Shown in pieces: positions 57,501 to 64,000 of a stretch of 64,000 nt of DNA. Made by a program: the position numbers and the translations under genes. This DNA is from Micropterus salmoides (Eukaryota > Chordata > Actinopteri > Centrarchiformes > Centrarchidae): positions 22,334,418-22,398,417 of the forward strand of contig NW_024044459.1 in assembly GCF_014851395.1 (NCBI RefSeq). Reading direction: 5' to 3'. The first letter of the stretch is position 1; each line of letters starts with the position of its first letter. The notes beneath the pieces are model-generated. The model did no database searches. It saw only the letters and a program-made list of their open reading frames with translations, and was not told the origin of the DNA.

Positions 57501-60280
57501 CATTTCTCCAAGCCCTCTCCTTTTTTGTTCTGTCTATGTTCAGAAAAGACTAGGGCTGGCATGTTTGTATTATTTGTAGTAGCTTGTTTCTTATTTCACC
57601 GTTTTAATTATACTTCATTCTCCACCTTATTTAAGGGTCACTCACTTATTGAATCTTCCTCCATCAGTACTCTTCACACTCACAGAACTAACATACAACA
57701 TCAAACTATCAGCATAAATGGTATTGTCTAATTGTATATCTCTTTTGAAATAACCTATATACTGCCCAGCCTTAGTATAAATGTTAAATCATAGAGCATT
57801 TTTAGACATTGTGGTATTCCAAAACAGCCATCACTGAGCAGGGCTCACATCAACTGAATATTCTCCGCCATTGGCTGAATCTTTTCAACAATGACGGAAA
57901 AATCTGAAAGCTCATTTTAACAGATTAAGACTAAGGCTGATCTACTGTAATGTTAAGTAATTTACATGCAACACTGTCAATAACCACAAGTAGACTCCCT
58001 GTCCAGCTGGTGGCCCGTTTGTAAAATGAATTACTTGCTTTCAAATGGAGTGATTATATAGTCAACGCTGCATTTCTCAGATATCAAATACTTTTTGCTA
58101 CAGTAGAGTATCATGTTACCATGAATTTGCCACAAATGCCTCTTTTGGGCCTTCCTCAAAAATCAGCTGCCACTGGAGTTCACAACTTTTCTGGGGGAAT
58201 ATGTTCAATGTCAATATTTTCGTGTGGTTATGGAAATGTGTTTTTTTTTTCTCTCCTTCTCTCGTATGGACGATAAGTTCACTTCCACTAACAAAACAGG
58301 TTAATCCAGAAATTTGGGAAATGCTTCGCACAGTCATTATGCGGCTCCCAATAGAATTTAGGCTACGTTAAACCAAAATGAGGCGTTCATTTTGGAAGGC
58401 ATCCCACGAATAACTGTCCTGAAGCGCTGACGACATCTTTTTAAGCAGTTCAATCTGCTGTGGTTGTGGGATCCTGGCCATTTTCCCTAAATCAACACAA
58501 TGTCCATTATTTTGGGAAATGTCACGCTGTATATCTAATATTACACATCTACTCCTTCCTGCTGGTTTATCAGTTATTAAAAAAGGCAATAATCTGAAAA
58601 ACTGGCTGCAAGAGTGCTTTCCACCTCAATCATCACACCGCTGTCAAGCTCACTTGTAAGCCCATGCATTAGTTTGTGTACATTAGAGCAACTGCCAGCT
58701 GCTCTTATGATGGTCAGGAGAACCAAGTGTCTTGACTTTTCATTGGATTTTGACAGAGTGAATAAATTTCGTGCCAACCTCTAGCTAGTCAAATGTGGTT
58801 TCATGGAAGCGTAGGAGGTGGGGACTCAAATGTGTGAAAACTAATAGACGTACCTGCTTGCAAGTTTGATGCATGAGGATTAACACAGACACCTTATTTT
58901 GAAAGAATGATAACGTGGAACACACCGAGTATAAAGATGGTCAGAAGTGAACCACAGCGCAAGGATGGTTTGAGGACATTTCGATAATTTTTCCTCCCGT
59001 GAAAACGGGTTACTTTTGAAATCTACTGAATTCAAGCCAACTACAGCTGTTGTGCTCTGTGAAGGAAGGAACACTTCCCATTTCCCCATGTTTCTTTTAG
59101 ACATCTACAGCGGTCAACTGTTAGATACACAAGATTATTAATGGTGGGAAACCACTGTAATACTCTTCTTTTCAAGTAATCCTGTGGTCTGTCATCTCGT
59201 AAAAGACACTACCCTAAAAAAACCAAATCAAGTAGATGAACACCGGTTTTCATGTATTTATAAATCATCTAAGGAGAAACCATGATCTTTTCAGACACAC
59301 CCACCACTAAATCAGTCCACACTGACGCAGTTGTCATTGCAGCTTTCCATTGTGAAACCAGAAGTTCATGTTATTCTGTTGAGTCATTTTAGATGGAAAC
59401 ATGCTAATGCTTAAATTACGTTCTCACATTGTTGTTCCCTACTGTGTATATTTACATCTATGTAATCACCTCTAGTATATGAGGGTATTATTTTACATAT
59501 TCACAAAGTTTCTTTAACTTTCTCAAAAATTACTTGCCAGGAGATTAATAGAAATACATCAACTAATTATCCAGAATGTGTGGCGCAACACTGAGGTGTT
59601 GCTGTGAAAGAGTTGAGAGAGAAAATGTAGGAATCTGCAGAATCTGTGTATCTTATCTCAGGGTCAGAGATCATGTGAATAAAAGGGAGCCACTGTTTGC
59701 ATGTTGCCAACAGCCTTGAGTGTGCTACCCACTCACCTTTAACACTTTTTCTGTTGACATCTGCACCTTTCTCCAACAGGTACTGCGCTATATCTTTGTG
59801 TCCCTTGTAGCAGGAAATCATGAGGCACGTGTGGCCGTGTCTGTTAGCCACCTCCAGGTCAGCTTTGTGCTCCACCAGGTATTTCACAATGTCCAGGTGG
59901 CCGTCAAAGCAGGCCGCCCTCAGGGGTGTGGAGTTGGTCAGGGTCGTGCTGTTGACAGAAGCTCCGTGGCCCAGCAGGGACTGGACCACCTTCAGGTGCC
60001 CCGCCGCCGAGGCGGCCCAGAGAGGGGGCGCTCCCTCGATGGTCTCCCCGTCAAAGTTCACTGACCCACCGACCTCAACAGGCGCACTGCAGATCTCCAG
60101 CAGATACTCTACCAAGTCCAGGTGGCCGTACCGGGAAGCCATCAGGAGCGGGGTGGCTCCGTTAGTCTTCTCACCCATCAACTTGGTCACCTCGTGTCCA
60201 TCTTTGTTCTCCAACAGTTTCTGCAGCAGCCGGAGCTTACCGTCCCGGGCTGCGTTAAAAACGGCCGTCTTTAAATCCAT
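51573..60280 (-). CDS. fem1c: FEM1C, ankyrin/TPR substrate receptor of CUL2 E3 ligase
   Basis: FEM1C recruits proteins with Arg-type C-degrons to the CUL2-Elongin B/C ubiquitin ligase (family knowledge). Six exons with GT-AG borders and matching phases: 60280-59737, 56476-56307, 56190-56005, 55583-55072, 54321-54145, 51837-51573. They total 1854 nt, i.e. 617 aa plus stop, the same length as human FEM1C. The start MDLKTAVFNAARDGKLRLL is the family N-terminus. N-terminal ankyrin repeats (TNGATPLLMASRYGHLDLVE, GAPPLWAASAAGHLKVVQSL, NRHGHTCLMISCYKGHKDIA) bind the degron. A TPR-like middle (MRMQALLIRERILGP, SSLLSFAELFSFMLQDRAKG) and two C-terminal ankyrin repeats follow, ending FVLLHR. At the end of exon 2 the sequence reads NIVDDLTTHHQ, with Asp at a normally hydrophobic position. 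One intron holds a hAT MITE. Confidence 0.98.
52084..52825. mobile_element. hAT MITE in last FEM1C intron, perfect 8-bp TSD
   Basis: 742 bp, starting TAGGGCTGTGGGAT and ending ATCGCACAGCCTA, an inverted repeat with few mismatches. It is flanked on each side by GCCAGGAT (52076-52083 and 52826-52833), a perfect 8-bp target duplication as made by hAT transposases. It has no transposase. Removing the element and one duplication restores a continuous flank, ATGGCCAGGATGACATG. Confidence 0.92.
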
Positions 60281-61200
60281 TTCTGAGAGATGGTTTCAGT
60301 GTTTAATAAAAAGGAAACGATGTCCGTGAAACAATCAGTCAGCGATAACTCGAGGTGAAACGCTGCGGTGGAGCTCGGGACCCTTTGTTTACAAGCTCCG
60401 ACTTTCTAGCTATCGTAAAACCCAACTAACGTTGGCTAACAGTTAGCGTTTCGGTTCAAAGCCCACGACAATTCGTTCAGCTTTCAAAAACGGGCATCAC
60501 CAGCATGTTACGTGGCTCTGTAACTAATAACTCATATGTTTGAGGCGACCCTTGGTCCAGTAATACATTTGTCGCTGAGTTAGCAAGGTGGCTACCCAAC
60601 TTCCTTGATCAATTTAGCTAAACGATTAGCTTCGCTAGCTGAAACACTTTAGCACTAACGCTACACCTCTTTATTGATCGTTCGACCGATACTCATCCAC
60701 TGGCACGTCTTCCCCTCTCTCCTCCTTTAGATCTGCTTCCTGTGCTTGTCATTGCTCCACAACATACTCCTGAGAGGATATTTATATTCGCTTTCCGAGG
60801 GCCGTCATATAAAAATCCACCCACACCCGTTGCGCCGTGCTGCTGCTAGCTTAGCCTGGGAAAACGACGGTCGGTCTCTAGTTCGGCCAAACAAGCAGAG
60901 GATATCCCTGGGATCAGAGTCGTTTTTCTTCCACACACACGGAGAAACAAACGACGTTACCCCCAACACAGCGAATAACAGTCGTCAATGTAGCCACTCA
61001 GCAAGCTGGCACGACAGTAATCTCGAAGAAGGGGAAGGCAGATAGGCAAAGCTATCCACCCACGGCTCGCCCAGATAATCACGACTCAGTTTCTGTCAAA
61101 TCGCAAACGTAACCCGTCTTTTTTTCTCGTCTCGCGCAAATGATTGACGTGTGAACGGCCAATCACAAAGCTGGCAGGCTATGACGTGGCCAATTAAAAA
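60281..61200 (-). promoter_or_regulatory. FEM1C 5' UTR and promoter region
   Basis: Upstream of the FEM1C ATG in the transcribed direction, relatively GC-rich for this window, without a TATA box. TTAGC/GCTAAC-type motifs cluster at 60425-60450 and 60600-60665. Further out, CCAAT occurs at 61159-61163 and 61190-61194 with a TGACGT (CRE-like half) at 61182-61187 between them. Which of these act in vivo is unknown, and a short 5' non-coding exon cannot be excluded. Confidence 0.4.
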
Positions 61201-61449
61201 CACAACAAAGAGAGATCGCTCCTCTGTAAGTACCTTTTGTAAAGAAATACCTACAACGGAAAGAGAAACCAACGCCAAGTGAAAGCTTAAAATACCTACT
61301 CTGTATCTGCCGGCGTAAAACATATCTTTAAATATTTCACGGCTGCAAAGCTGACTGTGATGGCCTTGATTTTATCACTCCCTACAGGATAAGAGAAGCA
61401 TGACCAGCACAGAGGATGTATCTTTAAACTCCATCCATCACTGAAATCC

Positions 61450-63514
61450 AAGAGTTTATTGATAACCAATAAATAAAAGCATACATCGACATTTTAACAG
61501 AAAGTTTATTCAGCCATTCCAATAACTTAACAAGTTCCCAGAATGCATCAGAGGTGAATTTGTGTCCAAAAATGACCTGTCGGTGCACAAACCTAAAAGT
61601 GCACCACCTACCAAAACTGACGATGAACACATGGTGAGAAGAAGGGACAACTATTACAAAGGAGCTAAAGCCAAGCCAGAACTAGCAAATGGGAATAATA
61701 TGGTAGTATATCTTTTACTTGTCTTCCATGTCTCTAGAACTTAGTTCTAACAGTTGAACAAGAGCAAACTATAAAGTAAAAAACAAAACACTGACTGTTT
61801 GGTCTCGTTCAGTGGGTTAGGTGTAAAAGTCTGTCTTTGTCATACATATTAAAGTTATATTTTGTGACAATTCTCACATGACAACAATAATGTCTTCTCG
61901 CTTTGTTAGCTGGTGACTGAATGTCAGTTACATTCATTGATGTTGCGTGCTGTGAAAACTTCAAAGTGACATACTCTGGTATTTCATGTTTCAGCCATGA
62001 TTGTGTCTTTGTTTATGTCAGTCAGTAACACAGCGAATAGTGAAGAGAAACAATGACCCACTAACTTTCATGCGATTCCTGGCTGACGCAACACTTCCAC
62101 GTTGAACTAAGCCTGCAACTACTACATGTAACACTTCCTGGAGGCTCAGATGTTTAATGAAAATCTTAATAAAGAAACTCGCATGTTTCTAATTTTTGTT
62201 TCAGTATTACTAATTGAGTTAAGATGATGGAAAAAAGTCAGAACCAGCCATATTAGATAAGAGACATAAGATTAAAGCTGTCAAAATCTTCCTTCCTGCT
62301 TCCTTACTTTAGAAAATTGAGTAAAATTCCAAATAACAACTACAACAGTGCTGTATAAAACTAAGATGACAATATCCAGCCTACAAGATAAATAAGTTGG
62401 TCAGACAGCAAAGGCAGACTTAGATATAACATTAGATGGGAAACAGTGAAAGACAAAGTTTTATGACAAGCTGGTGCACCTAAAACTGCTGGCATTGAAA
62501 AACACAAAATGTATATTTTTTTAAACAAGAATAATATAAGTTGTTTCTTCTCTCCCACATTGAGTCAAACAGATGTAATACAGAAGCCCCAACATGTAAT
62601 TTTAACAGTTTTAGGACATAATTCACCAAAGGTGTAGTCAATCTGAAGCATAATTTTATCACAATGTATACATCGAGCAAATGGCATTAAAAAAATGCAA
62701 AAACTGACTTAAATGTATTTAAGAAATTGGCTGCTGTCACTCATCTGCATCTCTAAATAAAATCCTTCAACCCAAATACAAACTGTTTCAAGCTACTATG
62801 AGATTAGAGCAGGGCTTACTCTCTGTACAGCTTCCTCCCTCTCTAATATGTCATCTAAAATGACAACGCTGATAAAAATCTAACACAAAACCTAGTCTTT
62901 CTCACTTAATACAGTGAGGTTTAATAACAAAAGGGGAAAAAATGCAACAGATTTTTCATAACCAAATGCAACATTTATGGGGGAAAAACCCTTTGCCTTG
63001 CCATTGTGGAATCCTCAACCCTCAGTGTTACCAGTACATTTAGCCACAACTTTCGCTCCCTTGGTTATTTCAGTGCACAGTTTGGGCTGAAAATTCAAAC
63101 AGATTAGAGAGCGAGGGTATGAGATGATGGATGTGGAAAAGGATGCATTAAAATAAGAACGCATTTAGAAATTATTTCAAATATTTAAAGTATTTAAGGG
63201 TTGCTTTAACAATATAACCAGCTGCTTGAACTGCCTACCAATACAGATAGTTAGAAGCAACACAAGCAAGCCTTTCTTCAGGTTCTCCTTTACCCCTCAA
63301 AACATTTTCAACACATAACCTTTTGTTCAAGACTCATTTGCGTAAAGTTAGCGAGAATACCAGTGCTGAGTGAGGATGGCATGTCAGATTGTATGACCTG
63401 GCAGTTTGATATGATCCAATTTCAGATTAGCACTGATATTCTAACCCACTCTATGCACACAAGCCCAGTTACGGGTAAAGAAAGTGATAATCAGATCCCA
63501 GTGCTCAGAGACCG
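61450..63514 (-). other. Probable TMED7 3' UTR
   Basis: About 2 kb downstream of the TMED7 stop. Minus-strand AATAAA signals (plus TTTATT) lie near 61456 and 61506, either of which could end the transcript about 1.2 kb before the FEM1C start codon. AT-rich, no coding exon seen. Confidence 0.45.
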
Positions 63515-63751
63515 TTATGATCCGACGCGCGTTGTAGTAGTCTTCTTGTCAGAGAAGAAGCTTCTCAGCAGGACCACCTGGCTGATGCTGACCACCAGAA
63601 GGATAATAGCTTCTCCAATGGACCAGAACGCAACGCGGGTGTTGAGGTCCTCCGCCCGACTACGTCCCTGGGCCTCTCGGAGGCGAAAGTGTGTCTGGTA
63701 GTCGATGACCGACTTCAGGGCCTCATGGATGGACACGCAGGCTGATTCCAT
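63515..63751 (-). CDS. tmed7: TMED7 terminal exon (p24 cargo receptor), partial
   Basis: Last coding exon of TMED7, a p24-family type I membrane protein cycling between ER and Golgi in COPI/COPII vesicles. The exon is 79 codons including stop. It begins after a TTTCCAG acceptor with MESACVSIHEALKSVIDYQT and continues through the coiled-coil stalk (FRLREAQGRSRAEDLN), a single membrane segment (FWSIGEAIILLVVSISQVVL) and a short cytosolic tail with the FF sorting motif (RSFFSDKKTTTTRVGS). The signal peptide, GOLD domain and earlier exons lie beyond the right edge. Near identity with mammalian TMED7 makes the call secure. Confidence 0.96.
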   Translation of the reverse strand: MESACVSIHEALKSVIDYQTHFRLREAQGRSRAEDLNTRVAFWSIGEAIILLVVSISQVVLLRSFFSDKKTTTTRVGS

Positions 63752-64000
63752 CTGGAAATGGTACAAACAATTATAGGATATTTGGATTGTGGCTGGAAAT
63801 TAACGATTGACAACTAAATAAAACAATTTTAACTTTTATTCAGAGGGAACTTGGGGAGCAAACAACTGTAAAATGAGAAAGATATTTAAATTCATCAGAT
63901 TTCGAATGAAGTGTCTCACTAGTTTAGCTGTAAAATATTAACTGTAACTTGTACTTGTCCACAACTGGGTGTGGTAATGAATGCAAAAGCCCATAAAAAT
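63752..64000 (-). other. Last TMED7 intron, partial
   Basis: Sequence upstream of the terminal exon acceptor, AT-rich and non-coding, continuing past the window edge. Confidence 0.6.

Noticed and set aside
59720..60329. Long plus-strand ORFs opposite FEM1C exon 1
   Set aside because: They are antisense shadows of the GC-rich ankyrin-coding exon.
1..64000. CRISPR arrays, operons or bacterial-type signals
   Set aside because: The window is vertebrate nuclear DNA with introns. The tandem repeats found are microsatellites or single duplications.

Overview
The window is nuclear DNA from a ray-finned fish, probably a percomorph teleost. Four vertebrate genes with GT-AG introns lie in the same order and orientation as on human 5q22, and the repeats (hAT- and piggyBac-like MITEs, Tc1 copies, a tRNA-derived SINE, Ty3/gypsy, Polinton/Maverick) are typical of teleosts. 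The species call is inference from repeat types and gene order.

Layout. All host genes are on the minus strand. PGGT1B (9 coding exons, 4135-14641) encodes the geranylgeranyltransferase-I beta subunit. CCDC112 (15131-about 19726, 12 recognised coding exons) encodes a coiled-coil centriolar-satellite protein, and its 3' end lies only a few hundred bases from the PGGT1B start. FEM1C (51573-60280, 6 exons) encodes a CUL2 substrate receptor, and its exons add up to exactly 617 codons plus stop. The terminal exon of TMED7 (63515-63751), a p24 cargo receptor, opens the next gene. The four do not form one pathway; together they are a conserved syntenic block (PGGT1B-CCDC112-FEM1C-TMED7).

The roughly 30-kb gap between CCDC112 and FEM1C is filled by mobile DNA. 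Its centre is a Polinton/Maverick (adintovirus-like) provirus remnant, 33041-43644, bounded by a 15-bp inverted terminal match. On the plus strand it carries an intact, unrecognised 235-aa ORF behind a TATA promoter with an 89-bp-period direct repeat, then a broken second ORF, a retroviral-type integrase with chromodomain (broken), a minor capsid protein (broken) and an adenain-like protease (broken). On the minus strand it carries an intact 166-aa ORF and a broken packaging ATPase. DNA polymerase B and a recognisable major capsid gene are missing. A 5'-truncated Ty3/gypsy element (about 37415-40455) sits inside it, and a 697-bp solo LTR with a perfect 5-bp target duplication sits inside the gypsy integrase. 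Three layers of insertion can therefore be ordered in time.

Other mobile elements are two Tc1-like transposase relics (24.9-25.7 kb and 43.9-45.2 kb), a TTAA-flanked MITE (28744-29541), a hAT MITE with a perfect 8-bp target duplication in the last FEM1C intron (52084-52825), two copies of one SINE, and several shorter dispersed repeats. The rest of the intergenic DNA shows no gene I can support.
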